Source of the DNA: an uncultured Mollicutes bacterium
GTDB taxonomy: Bacteria > Bacillota_I > Bacilli_A > ML615J-28 > CAG-313
Direction: 5' to 3'
NCBI GenBank assembly: GCA_900539265.1
Contig: UQBM01000011.1
Location: 1-63,115, forward strand
Length of the DNA stretch: 63,115 bases
In this document: positions 17,235 to 26,205 of the stretch, piece by piece
How the letters are laid out: each line of letters opens with the position of its first letter
Numbering within the stretch: position 1 is the stretch's first letter
Program-made: the position numbers and the translations under genes
Notes under the pieces: generated by a model
Told to the model about the DNA's origin: nothing
What the model saw: only the letters and a program-made list of their open reading frames with translations
The model's database searches: none

Positions 17235-19630
17235 AAGTAGTATTTGGTGGTAGTTTCAATCCTCCTACAATCGCTCATGAGAAAATAATTGAGTTATTAT
17301 CTAAACGTTATGATGAAGTCGTCATTGTACCTAATGGTAGAAAGTATATAAGAAAAGAATTATTTTCAAATAAAAATAGGGTAGAGATGCTCAATCTAAT
17401 TGCTCAAAAATATCATAATGTGGTGGTCTCTCCTCTTGAATTAGAAAGAGAATTTAAGGGGACTTACTATACATTAAGAGAATTAAATCATCCGGTTTTT
17501 GCGTGCGGAGATGATTGTTTATTTGATTTTAAAACATGGATGAATGCAGAAAAGTTGTTAGAAGAAAATACTTTCTTAATTTTTACAAGGAATAATAATG
17601 TTGAAGAAATTAGAAAACAAATTTGTAATGATAAATTTTTATCACAATATCAGGATAAATTTGATATTATTAGCATTAATTATCCTAATATTTCTTCTAA
17701 TAGTTATCGTAAAACTTTAGATCAAAACTATTTGTCAAATGATATAAAAGCATATATTGATAGAAATAAATTATACAAGGAGGGTTGTATGTTTGCTCAT
17801 AACTATGTAAAAGTAGCTTTAGCTACGCCTAAAGTAATATTAGGAAATCCCCAAAAAAATGCTAAAGAAATTTTAAAAATTGCAAACGATTATCCCACTG
17901 CTTCCATAATTGTTTATCCTGAACTAGCTTTGACAGGATATTCACTTGGAGATTGGTTGTTTAATGCGGAACTTTTGAAACAAGCAAAAGAAGCTTTATA
18001 TATGATTAAAGAGCATACTAATAATCAAATTTTGATTTTAGGGATGCCACTTGAATATAGTGGTGCTATTTATAATGTAGCAGTTGTTTTACAAAATAAA
18101 AAAATTTTAGGGATTATTCCTAAAGTAAATTTACCAAGAACAGGAGAATTTTATGAAACTAGATTTTTCACAAGTGGTAAAAAAATTGTTAAGAATCCTA
18201 CAAAGTTTGAATTATTTGGTGAAGAGGTTCTTTTTGGTAGTCTTTTATTTAAAAATGAAACACACAATGTTTGTTTTGGAATAGAAATATGTGGAGATAT
18301 GTGGGGACAGATTAATCCTCATGAATTGTTGTATCAAAAAGGTGCTGATATTATTTTTAATATTAGTGCTTCAACATATCATTTTGGCAAAAAAGAATTA
18401 AAAAAATCTTTGATCAAAAATGCAAGTAGTAAATTTGAAGGAGCATATTTATATGTATCTAATGGACCAAGTGACTCAAGTAGTGATATTACCTATACTG
18501 GTGATCAAATAGGTGTTGTGTGTGGAGAATTTATTTTAGATCAAAGTACTTTATCCTTAGAGACAGTAGTAAATTTGGTTGATATCGACATGGAAATGAT
18601 TAGATTTATGCGTTATTCAGATGGTTATTGTCGGGATAGTTTAGAAGTTGAACAAAACTTTATTTCTTTTAGATTAGTACAGACAAATGATTATAGTTTA
18701 GAAGCAATTCCTGATTTATTACCATTTGTGCCTAAAAATGATAACGAATTTAATGAAATTATTGAAATCACCTCCATTTCTTTAAAACATCGTTTAGATT
18801 ATGTCAATACTTCAAAGGTCATAATTGGTATTAGTGGTGGGTTAGATTCTACACTTGTGTTACTTTTTGCCTATTATACATACCAAAAATATCATTTAGA
18901 TCCTAAAAATATAATTGCGGTAACAATGCCAGGACTTGGAACTGGTAGTAAATCTAAGAATATTGCCCTTAATCTTATGCAAAAGTTGGGTGTTACGATG
19001 AAGGAAGTTTCTATCAAAAAAGAGGCAATGAATCAGTTAAAACTTTTGAATCATAATATGTTAGAAAAGGATGTTACTTATGAAAATGTTCAGGCTCGTA
19101 TTAGAACAATGTACCTAATGAATCTAGCCAATCTTGAAAAAGGTATTGTTTTAGGAACTGGAGATATGAGTGAAATTGCTCTTGGTTGGTCTACCTTTAA
19201 TGGTGATCATATGTCAATGTATAACCTAAATTCAGGATTACCAAAAACAACAATTAAAGCATTGGTTAAATATTTTATAACAATATATCCAAAAGTAAAA
19301 AATGAATTAAAAAAAGTCTATAATGCGGTCATTTCACCAGAATTAACTGGTTTTGATCAGGCCACCGAAGACAAAATTGGTAAGTATCAAATAAATGATT
19401 TCATTTTATATCATATATTTATGAGAGGTGCGTCAAAAGAAAGAATTATATATTTATTAGGAATTTGTTTTCATTTAGAAAGTAATGATTGTTTAAAATA
19501 TTATGAAAATTTCATGAGACGATTTAATTTAAACCAATACAAAAGATTAACTAGTGCAGAAGGAATAAAAATTTTTAAATTAACTTTAAATCCAAGAGGA
19601 GATTTTCGTTATCCTGGTGATATGAAATAG
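17231..19630 (+). CDS. Fused NadD-NadE: nicotinate mononucleotide adenylyltransferase and glutamine-dependent NAD synthetase
   Basis: One 799-residue frame joins the last two steps of NAD synthesis. Residues 1-185 are NadD (GGSFNPPTIAHE near 6-17; ISSNSYRKTL near 154-163), which adenylates nicotinate mononucleotide. Residues 187-799 are glutamine-dependent NadE: a nitrilase domain with Glu231, Lys298 and Cys354 (GIEICGDMW) frees ammonia, and an ATP-pyrophosphatase domain with SGGLDS (535-540) amidates deamido-NAD. The join is abrupt (LYKEGC then MFAHNYVKVAL). AAGGAGGG and ATG (17777-17791), in frame, sit exactly at the joint, so free NadE may also be made. It overlaps the GltD-like gene by 4 bases. 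Confidence 0.9.
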   Translation: MKVVFGGSFNPPTIAHEKIIELLSKRYDEVVIVPNGRKYIRKELFSNKNRVEMLNLIAQKYHNVVVSPLELEREFKGTYYTLRELNHPVFACGDDCLFDFKTWMNAEKLLEENTFLIFTRNNNVEEIRKQICNDKFLSQYQDKFDIISINYPNISSNSYRKTLDQNYLSNDIKAYIDRNKLYKEGCMFAHNYVKVALATPKVILGNPQKNAKEILKIANDYPTASIIVYPELALTGYSLGDWLFNAELLKQAKEALYMIKEHTNNQILILGMPLEYSGAIYNVAVVLQNKKILGIIPKVNLPRTGEFYETRFFTSGKKIVKNPTKFELFGEEVLFGSLLFKNETHNVCFGIEICGDMWGQINPHELLYQKGADIIFNISASTYHFGKKELKKSLIKNASSKFEGAYLYVSNGPSDSSSDITYTGDQIGVVCGEFILDQSTLSLETVVNLVDIDMEMIRFMRYSDGYCRDSLEVEQNFISFRLVQTNDYSLEAIPDLLPFVPKNDNEFNEIIEITSISLKHRLDYVNTSKVIIGISGGLDSTLVLLFAYYTYQKYHLDPKNIIAVTMPGLGTGSKSKNIALNLMQKLGVTMKEVSIKKEAMNQLKLLNHNMLEKDVTYENVQARIRTMYLMNLANLEKGIVLGTGDMSEIALGWSTFNGDHMSMYNLNSGLPKTTIKALVKYFITIYPKVKNELKKVYNAVISPELTGFDQATEDKIGKYQINDFILYHIFMRGASKERIIYLLGICFHLESNDCLKYYENFMRRFNLNQYKRLTSAEGIKIFKLTLNPRGDFRYPGDMK
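17777..17791 (+). promoter_or_regulatory. Internal ribosome-binding site and in-frame ATG at the NadD/NadE joint
   Basis: AAGGAGGG (17777-17784) is followed after 4 bases by ATG (17789-17791), codon 187 of the fused frame. It is as strong as any start signal in this window and lies exactly where NadE homology begins. Confidence 0.75.
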
Positions 19631-19868
19631 GCACAAATAGAAAATACAACAAAATTTTTATAGCACAACCTCTTTAAAGAATAATGATAACAAATATTAC
19701 GATAATTACAATGACTTTTTGTCTAGATTATTTTGTATTATGTGTTATTTCATTGTTTGATTATATATAATCTTATCTAAACTAAAGCAAAAAATGGGAG
19801 GAGATATAGGAATTTTAGATAATCACTTTGAGTGAAAGTAAGATAATAAATATTTAGATACTTATATT
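19631..19868. other. Intergenic spacer before the valS leader
   Basis: About 240 AT-rich bases without a supportable gene or clear terminator hairpin. Frames are broken by many stops. A GGGAGG stretch near 19796 is not followed by an open frame. Confidence 0.4.
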
Positions 19869-19897
19869 TTGACTTAATTTTTAAATAATGTTATAAT
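19869..19897 (+). promoter_or_regulatory. Promoter of the valS T-box transcript
   Basis: TTGACT (19869-19874), a 17-base spacer and TATAAT (19892-19897); transcription would start near 19904. Confidence 0.7.
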
Positions 19898-19904
19898 ATA
19901 CTTA

Positions 19905-20152
19905 AATATTATATTGAATAAAAATCCTTGACGAGGAAGAGTAGAAAATAACTATTTCTAGAGATAAGTTGGTGGGTGAAAAACTTAATTAGTTATTTTT
20001 AAAAGTAGCCTTTGAGATGCTTAAGTGAGAAAGTTTCATTAGCTTAAGCCGTTTACTTGCGTTAAAAGAAAGAGTGAATAAAATTATTTTTATTAACAAA
20101 GGTGGTACCGCGGAATAACGTTTCGTCCTTTATATGGATGAGACGTTTTTAT
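19905..20152 (+). promoter_or_regulatory. T-box riboswitch controlling valS (specifier GUA)
   Basis: The conserved T-box AAGGTGGTACCGCGG lies at about 20099-20113, followed by the terminator hairpin (AACGTTTCGTCC pairing with GGATGAGACGTT, then T-run) at about 20117-20150. Stem I is seen as GAAAATAAC pairing with GTTATTTTT, with an AGTA loop-E half on the 5' side; the opposite side has AAA then GTA (20005-20007), a valine codon in the specifier position followed by a purine. Uncharged tRNA-Val(UAC) should bind GUA and the T-box and allow readthrough into valS. Confidence 0.9.
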
Positions 20153-20175
20153 TTGGAAATGATTAGGAGGTTATT

Positions 20176-22806
20176 ATGTTTAAATTAAATGAAAAAGAAA
20201 TGGCACCTAAATATGATTTTAAAAATGTAGAAAGAGGTAAATATAACTATTGGCTTGAAAATGGTTTTTTTACGAGTGGTGATAATACTAAGATTCCATA
20301 TACGATTGTTATCCCACCGCCTAATGTTACAGGTAAACTACATATTGGTCATGCTTGGGATACAACATTACAAGATATCATTATTAGAAGAAAAAGGATG
20401 CAAGGCTATGATGCCTTATGGCTTCCAGGGATGGATCATGCTGGAATCGCAACACAAGCCAAAGTAGATGCTAAATTAAAATCACAAGGAATAAGTCGTT
20501 ATGATTTAGGTCGTGAGCGATTTTTAGATATTGCATGGGAATGGAAATATGAATATGCAGGATTTATTAGAAAGCAGTGGTCAGTTCTTGGTCTTTCGCT
20601 TGATTATAAAAAAGAACGTTTTACTTTAGATGATGGTTTACAAGAAGCTGTTAAAACAGTCTTTGTTCGTTTATATAAAGAGGGTTTAATTTATCGTGGT
20701 GAACGGATTATTAATTGGGATGTAGAAGCAAAGACGGCACTTTCTAATATTGAGGTTGAATATAAAGAAATAGAAGGAGCATTTTATCATTTTATTTACC
20801 CCTTTGTTGATGAGGATGGTGGGTTAGAAATAGCTACTACACGTCCAGAAACAATGTTTGGTGATGTTGCTTTGATGGTTCATCCTAATGATATTAGATA
20901 TCAAAGATATATTGGTAAAATGGTTTATATTCCTGGTACAAGTAGACAAATTCCTGTTATTAGTGATGATTATGTTGATATGAATTTTGGAACTGGTGTT
21001 GTCAAGGTTACTCCTGCTCATGATCCTAATGATTTTGAAGTTGGTAATAGACATAATTTAGAACGTATTATTTGTATGAATGAGGATGGTACTATGAATG
21101 AATGTGCAGGGATTTATCATGGTATGGAGAGATTTGATTGCCGAAAAGCATTGGTTAAGGACTTAACAGAAAAAGGTTTATGTCCTAAAATTGAAAAAAT
21201 GATTCATTCTGTAGGTCATTCTGAAAGAACAGGTGTAATTGTTGAACCACGCCTTTCAAAACAATGGTTTGTTAAAATGGAGCCTCTTGCTAAAGCCGTT
21301 TTAGAAATGCAGTCTAGTGGGGAAGCTATTGAATTTATACCTTCTCGGTTTAGTAAAACTTTAGAGGGATGGTTAGACTTAAATAATATTCAAGATTGGT
21401 GTATTTCAAGACAGTTATGGTGGGGTCATCGAATCCCTACTTGGTATAAGGATGAAGAAATCTATGTTGGAATGGAGAAACCAAAAGGTGATGGTTGGAT
21501 TCAAGATGATGATGTTTTAGATACTTGGTTTTCAAGTGCACTGTGGCCTTTTTCTACCCTTGGTTGGCCTAAAGACACTAAAGATTTGAAAAGATATTTT
21601 CCTATTGACTGCCTAGTTACTGGTTATGATATAATCTTTTTTTGGGTTGCTAGAATGGCTATCGACTCTAAACATTTTATGAATCAAAGACCATTTAAAA
21701 AATGTTTAATTCATGGATTAATTCGAGATGAAGAAGGTCGTAAGATGAGTAAATCTTTAGGCAATGTTGTTGATCCTTTTGATATTATTGATAAATATGG
21801 TTGTGATGCAATGCGTTATTTTTTGACCACGAATTCTACACCTGGTCAAGATTTACGTTTTTCTGATGAAAAAATGGCATCTTCATGGAATTATATAAAT
21901 AAAATATGGAATGTATCACGTTTTATTAAGATGAATTTAGTAGCAAATAATTATCAAGGAGAAGAAATTGATTATAATAATCTAACATCTTTGGATAAAT
22001 GGATTTTAAATAAGATGAATCTTCTAATAAAGGATGTTGATAGTAAATATGATATTTTTGAATTTGGTGAAGTTGCACGCGCTATTTATAATTTTACTTG
22101 GGATGATTTTGCTTCAAGTTACTTAGAAATGACAAAGGTTGATTTTGCTAATTCTGATTTGAAACGTAAAATAAATACATGTAGTGTTTTAACAAAGGTT
22201 TTGACAACTATTATAAAACTATTGCATCCGTTTATGCCTTTTGTAACCGAAGAAATATATCAAAATTTTTATGATGAGTCTATAATGATTAGTGATTGGC
22301 CTCAATCACTTAATTTGAATTTGGATAATGACCTAATTGCATATACTAATAAATTATTTGAAATTATAACGGCCGTTCGTAATATACGAAATGAGAAAAA
22401 TGTTCCAATGAGTAAGCCGATTAAAATATCATTAGAGACAAGTAATATAGGTTTAAAAACATATTTATTGGAACATCGTGAATATTTAAAAAAATTTATT
22501 AATTATGAAGAATTATTAATTGTAGATAGCATTGATAAAATGGATGCAATTGTTAAAGTTCTTGATGATTTAAATATTGTGATTTTATTAAAGGAATTAG
22601 TAAATGTTGATGAAGAAATCGCAAAACTAAAATTGAAACAAGATAAATTAAAAAAAGAAGTGGCGCGATCTGAAAGTATGCTTAATAATCAAAATTTTCT
22701 TCAAAAGGCTCCTAGTAGTAAAATTATAGAAGAAAGAAATAAGTTATCTAGTTATTTAGAACAATTGAAAGAAGTCAATGCACTTCTTTTAGGGTTAGAA
22801 AAATAG
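20176..22806 (+). CDS. valS: Valyl-tRNA synthetase
   Basis: Class I aminoacyl-tRNA synthetase charging tRNA-Val. The 876-residue protein has PPPNVTGKLHIGHAW with HIGH at 56-59, the CP1 editing domain (TTRPETMFGD near 225), GWLDLNNIQDWCISRQLWWG, KMSKS at 523-527, an anticodon-binding domain and the C-terminal tRNA-binding coiled coil (about 810-876). Length is normal. RBS AGGAGG 6 bases before ATG 20176. It is controlled by the T-box leader upstream and is followed after one base by folC, an order shared with B. subtilis. Confidence 0.98.
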   Translation: MFKLNEKEMAPKYDFKNVERGKYNYWLENGFFTSGDNTKIPYTIVIPPPNVTGKLHIGHAWDTTLQDIIIRRKRMQGYDALWLPGMDHAGIATQAKVDAKLKSQGISRYDLGRERFLDIAWEWKYEYAGFIRKQWSVLGLSLDYKKERFTLDDGLQEAVKTVFVRLYKEGLIYRGERIINWDVEAKTALSNIEVEYKEIEGAFYHFIYPFVDEDGGLEIATTRPETMFGDVALMVHPNDIRYQRYIGKMVYIPGTSRQIPVISDDYVDMNFGTGVVKVTPAHDPNDFEVGNRHNLERIICMNEDGTMNECAGIYHGMERFDCRKALVKDLTEKGLCPKIEKMIHSVGHSERTGVIVEPRLSKQWFVKMEPLAKAVLEMQSSGEAIEFIPSRFSKTLEGWLDLNNIQDWCISRQLWWGHRIPTWYKDEEIYVGMEKPKGDGWIQDDDVLDTWFSSALWPFSTLGWPKDTKDLKRYFPIDCLVTGYDIIFFWVARMAIDSKHFMNQRPFKKCLIHGLIRDEEGRKMSKSLGNVVDPFDIIDKYGCDAMRYFLTTNSTPGQDLRFSDEKMASSWNYINKIWNVSRFIKMNLVANNYQGEEIDYNNLTSLDKWILNKMNLLIKDVDSKYDIFEFGEVARAIYNFTWDDFASSYLEMTKVDFANSDLKRKINTCSVLTKVLTTIIKLLHPFMPFVTEEIYQNFYDESIMISDWPQSLNLNLDNDLIAYTNKLFEIITAVRNIRNEKNVPMSKPIKISLETSNIGLKTYLLEHREYLKKFINYEELLIVDSIDKMDAIVKVLDDLNIVILLKELVNVDEEIAKLKLKQDKLKKEVARSESMLNNQNFLQKAPSSKIIEERNKLSSYLEQLKEVNALLLGLEK

Positions 22807-22807
22807 T

Positions 22808-24100
22808 ATGCAATTTGCAAATGTAGATAATTTTATCAATTGGGTCCAGCTTCAAAAACGATTTTCAAAAAAGGTGAATTTGGATAAAATGAAGTATTAT
22901 TGTAGTTTATTTGATAATCCTCAAAATAAATTTAAATCAATTCACATTACAGGAACGAATGGTAAAGGAAGTACTGTGGCGATGTTAAAAAACATTTTAA
23001 TAAAAAAGGGTTTAAAGGTAGCTACCTTTACTTCGCCATATGTTAGTTGTTTTAATGAACGAATTTCTTACAATAATAGTTATATTAGTGATGATGATTT
23101 ATTAAAATATGCTAATTTATTTTTAAATAAGTATAGTATAATTGAACAAAGTGGCTATGAACTTCCAACATTTTTTGAATTTATTACCATCCTTGCTTTT
23201 TTATATTTTGCTAGTTTAGAAGATTTAGATGTTGCTATTATCGAAGTTGGAATGGGTGGAAGACTTGATGCTACTAATGTAATAACTCCAATTCTTTCAA
23301 TTATTACCAATGTTGCTTTTGATCATATGCAAATACTTGGTAATACATTAGAGGAAATTTTGACTGAAAAATTGGGAATTGTGAAAAAAGGGATTCCAAT
23401 TATTTGTGGCATTAAAGATTATAATTTACAACTAATATGTCAAAAAATTGCCAAATTAAATGATACTATAGTGATTTTTCCTCAATATAATCAATTGAAA
23501 ATTCAAAAAGCAGATATTGCTAATTCTGTCTTTTCCTATTGTGAATTTAATAGTATTACGCTTAGTTTAATTGGCTATCATCAAATTGATAATGCATTAG
23601 TTGTTATCGAGGCTTTTAACGTTTTGCGAAATATTTTTGAAAAAAATAATTATAAAGTAAAATTATCTAATATTGATTTGTTAAAAGGATTAAGTGATGT
23701 TTCATGGCTTGGTAGGATGGAGAAAATTTCTGATAATCCCTTACTTTTAATTGATGGTGGACATAATATTGATGGAGTTAGAAGTATTTGTGAATTTGTT
23801 AAAACTCTTCAATATAATTTTAAAAGAGCAGTAGTTGCTATATCCCATGATAAAGAATTAAATGATATGATTGCTCTAATTGATGATGCTTTTACAGAAA
23901 TTATTTTTACTAAATATACTTATGCAAGGAGTGCTAGAGCAATTGATTTATATCAAATATCGAAATCATCTAATAAAAAGATTAATGAAAATTTAGAAGA
24001 GGTAATAAACGAGGTTTATCATAATAAGGCTGATATTACTATTTTTCTTGGAAGTTTATACTTAGTTGGTGAAGTTCGAAATTTAATAAAAAATAGATAA
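22808..24100 (+). CDS. folC: Bifunctional folylpolyglutamate synthase/dihydrofolate synthase
   Basis: FolC adds glutamate to dihydropteroate and to folates, trapping them in the cell. The 430-residue protein is a Mur-ligase relative: ATP loop ITGTNGKGS (47-55), EVGMGGRLDATN near 146-157, ITNVAFDHMQ near 166, and DGGHNIDGVRS near 315, all typical. Its start is one base beyond the valS stop, with a poor ribosome site, so translation is likely coupled to valS. Whether both activities are present cannot be judged without a folate biosynthesis set. Confidence 0.93.
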   Translation: MQFANVDNFINWVQLQKRFSKKVNLDKMKYYCSLFDNPQNKFKSIHITGTNGKGSTVAMLKNILIKKGLKVATFTSPYVSCFNERISYNNSYISDDDLLKYANLFLNKYSIIEQSGYELPTFFEFITILAFLYFASLEDLDVAIIEVGMGGRLDATNVITPILSIITNVAFDHMQILGNTLEEILTEKLGIVKKGIPIICGIKDYNLQLICQKIAKLNDTIVIFPQYNQLKIQKADIANSVFSYCEFNSITLSLIGYHQIDNALVVIEAFNVLRNIFEKNNYKVKLSNIDLLKGLSDVSWLGRMEKISDNPLLLIDGGHNIDGVRSICEFVKTLQYNFKRAVVAISHDKELNDMIALIDDAFTEIIFTKYTYARSARAIDLYQISKSSNKKINENLEEVINEVYHNKADITIFLGSLYLVGEVRNLIKNR

Positions 24101-24103
24101 TGT

Positions 24104-24135
24104 AAAAAATGATATATTTTATATATCATTTTTTT
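24104..24135 (+). terminator. Intrinsic terminator after folC
   Basis: Arms AAAAAATGATATA (24104-24116) and TATATCATTTTTT (24122-24134), perfect pairing with a T-run. Confidence 0.75.
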
Positions 24136-24182
24136 AACGTAATATTTCTTAAATGAACGTATTTATATTTTAGGAGGTAAGT

Positions 24183-24866
24183 ATGTTAAAAGAAATACCT
24201 GATTATGATCGTCCTCGCGAAAAGGCATTAAAATATGGAATTCATACTTTATCTAATATTGAATTACTAGCAATTATTTTAAGAACTGGTTCAAAAGAGG
24301 AAAATGTGGTGGATGTTGCAAAAAATTTATTGTATAGTTTTAAAAACCTTTCTGAAATAGCAGAAGCAACTCTTAAAGAGTTAACAGCAATTAGAGGTAT
24401 TGGGCAAATTAAGGCGATTACTTTGCTTGCTTCAATTGAACTAGGTCTAAGAATTATAGATATCAAAAATGAGATTATTTTTTATAACAATCCTCAACAA
24501 GTTTTTGATGCTTTTTATCCAAAAGTTCATTTGTTAAAAAAAGAACATTTATATGCAATTTTTTTAAATACAAAAGGTATGATGATTCAAGAAAAATTAA
24601 TTACACAAGGAACTATTTCAATGAGTTTACTTGATGGGAAAGATATTATTAAATGGGCATTAAAACTTTCCGCATCTGCTATTATTTTAGTTCACAATCA
24701 TCCAAGTGGTGATCCAAGTCCGAGTTTAGCGGATTTAAAGGCTACATCAGGGTTTGTCAATCAAGCCAAATTATTAGAACTTGTGGTAATAGATCATATT
24801 ATTATAGGTAATACATATTATAGTATGAAAGAAAATTCGAAAATATTTAGAATTTTTAATTCATAA
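24183..24866 (+). CDS. radC: RadC family protein (JAB/MPN metalloprotein)
   Basis: The 227-residue protein has an N-terminal segment starting YDRPREK, a helix-hairpin-helix (AIRGIGQIKA, about 69-78) and the C-terminal JAB/MPN fold with HNHPSGDPSPS (171-181; His171, His173, Asp177 as metal ligands). RadC was once linked to DNA repair, but the role is disputed. RBS TAGGAGG precedes ATG 24183. In B. subtilis radC follows folC/comC/maf and precedes mreBCD-minCD-spoIVFAB; here mreBCD and minCD are absent and spoIVFA follows directly. Confidence 0.93.
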   Translation: MLKEIPDYDRPREKALKYGIHTLSNIELLAIILRTGSKEENVVDVAKNLLYSFKNLSEIAEATLKELTAIRGIGQIKAITLLASIELGLRIIDIKNEIIFYNNPQQVFDAFYPKVHLLKKEHLYAIFLNTKGMMIQEKLITQGTISMSLLDGKDIIKWALKLSASAIILVHNHPSGDPSPSLADLKATSGFVNQAKLLELVVIDHIIIGNTYYSMKENSKIFRIFNS

Positions 24867-24900
24867 ATAATTTATTTTTTTCATAAAATATTTTGGTGAT

Positions 24901-25533
24901 ATGATGAAAAAGGATAGTCTTATTTATAAATACAAAAAAGCATTAAGGGAAAATGAAAATGCAACAAATAATGAAAAAAAGAAAATCCGTTATAATTTTG
25001 TCACAAAACTCTTTTTCAGAATATTTTTAAGTACTTTTATTCTACTATGCTTAGTCATTGCTAATAAAATTTCCATTTCAACCAAAGGGATAAAATTAAG
25101 TGAATATACAATTGAAAAAAATTGGAATTTTTTGAAAATGGTTACTGTTTTTAATGGTATATTTGGTGAATTCATTGTTATAAATGATGATCAAACTGTT
25201 GATAGTAATCATTTGTATGATCAAATAACTTATAATAATAATATAAATTATATTATTAATTATGATTTTTCAGGTGTTGTTGCAACCTCTAGTGGTGTTG
25301 TTTCCAAAATTGTGAAAAATAAAGATAAAACATATACAATTACAATTCAAGGGATTGATGATTATGTATATATTTATGATGGTTTAGAATCAATAGATTT
25401 CTCAATTTATAATTATGTTGAAAAAGGAACTGTAATTGGTTTAGCAAAGAAAGAAAATAGTCAATATACTTTTAAATTAACGATAAAGAAAGATGGTAAA
25501 TATTATGACTTTTACGATACTGCCAAAGATTAA
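24901..25533 (+). CDS. spoIVFA: SpoIVFA-like membrane protein with degenerate M23 fold
   Basis: The 210-residue protein has a cytoplasmic N-terminus, one TM (about 39-56) and an extracytoplasmic domain (about 120-205) with the pattern SGVVSKI...DDYVYIYDGLESID...VEKGTVIGLAKK, the lysostaphin/M23 fold without the zinc ligands of active peptidases. In B. subtilis SpoIVFA holds and inhibits the intramembrane protease SpoIVFB during sporulation. Position supports the call: it overlaps the spoIVFB-like gene, follows radC, and the rplU-rpmA-obg group lies downstream as in Bacillus. Sequence identity to characterised SpoIVFA looks weak, so the name rests on fold plus context. Confidence 0.65.
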   Translation: MMKKDSLIYKYKKALRENENATNNEKKKIRYNFVTKLFFRIFLSTFILLCLVIANKISISTKGIKLSEYTIEKNWNFLKMVTVFNGIFGEFIVINDDQTVDSNHLYDQITYNNNINYIINYDFSGVVATSSGVVSKIVKNKDKTYTITIQGIDDYVYIYDGLESIDFSIYNYVEKGTVIGLAKKENSQYTFKLTIKKDGKYYDFYDTAKD

Positions 25534-26147
25534 AATTCATTATTTAATGTTAGTTTTGATTATTATTTGTAGTTTTTCAGGTTTTTTAGATCAAATTTTA
25601 TTGATTAGTTTAACTATTATTTTGCATGAAATTGGTCATTTAATTTTTATTATAATTTTTGGCGGTAAGGTAAAATCAATGACATTAAATATTTTTGGTG
25701 GTAGATTAGATGCCAAAATTGACAATATTAAAAAAAGATGGCAAAAAATTTTAGTAGATATGGGTAGGAATTACTACAAATATTTTAATAATAATAATTT
25801 TACGTTTATTTAAAACTGATGCTAAAATAGATCTTATTATCAGATTCAATTGGTTAATGATTATTTTTAATCTTTTGCCCATTTTTCCTCTTGATGGTTA
25901 CCGATTTATTGAAGACTTATTTCGTTTAAATAAAAGAATTTTAGTTAAAGAAATTTTTATTTATGGTGGCGTCATTATCCTTATTCTTATAATAATCAGT
26001 ACCTTTATAATGGGTTATTATGGCATCATATGTATATGTATATATTTGATATATTTAAATATTTTAAAATTACTTCAAAATAGACGCCTTGAAAAACAAT
26101 ACTATTACCAAATGATGTATGAAATTACACATTTTAGTCTAAAATAA
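25505..26147 (+). pseudogene. spoIVFB: SpoIVFB-like site-2 intramembrane metalloprotease, frameshifted
   Basis: Two frames together make one M50 protease. The first (from ATG 25505, or 25493) gives PKIKIHYLMLVLII, the zinc motif HEIGH (TIILHEIGHLIFI) and GGRLDAKI, then loses homology after ILVDMG and stops at 25813. The other frame continues through hydrophobic TNILIIIIL and NLLPIFPLDGYRFIEDLFR, which contains the third metal ligand Asp, to 26147. Removing one base near 25766 (GGTAGGA to GGTGGA) restores a single frame of about 214 residues. SpoIVFB cleaves pro-sigma-K in Bacillus. The break is either a real inactivating mutation, programmed, or an assembly error. Confidence 0.8.
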
Positions 26148-26157
26148 GTTAAATACA

Positions 26158-26185
26158 TTGAAAAAACTAAAAATTTATGTATAAT
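26158..26185 (+). promoter_or_regulatory. Promoter of the LRR protein gene
   Basis: TTGAAA (26158-26163), 16 bases, TATAAT (26180-26185); AAGGTGAT ribosome site follows before ATG 26206. Confidence 0.5.
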
Positions 26186-26205
26186 TATTTTAAGGTGATA
26201 GAAGT

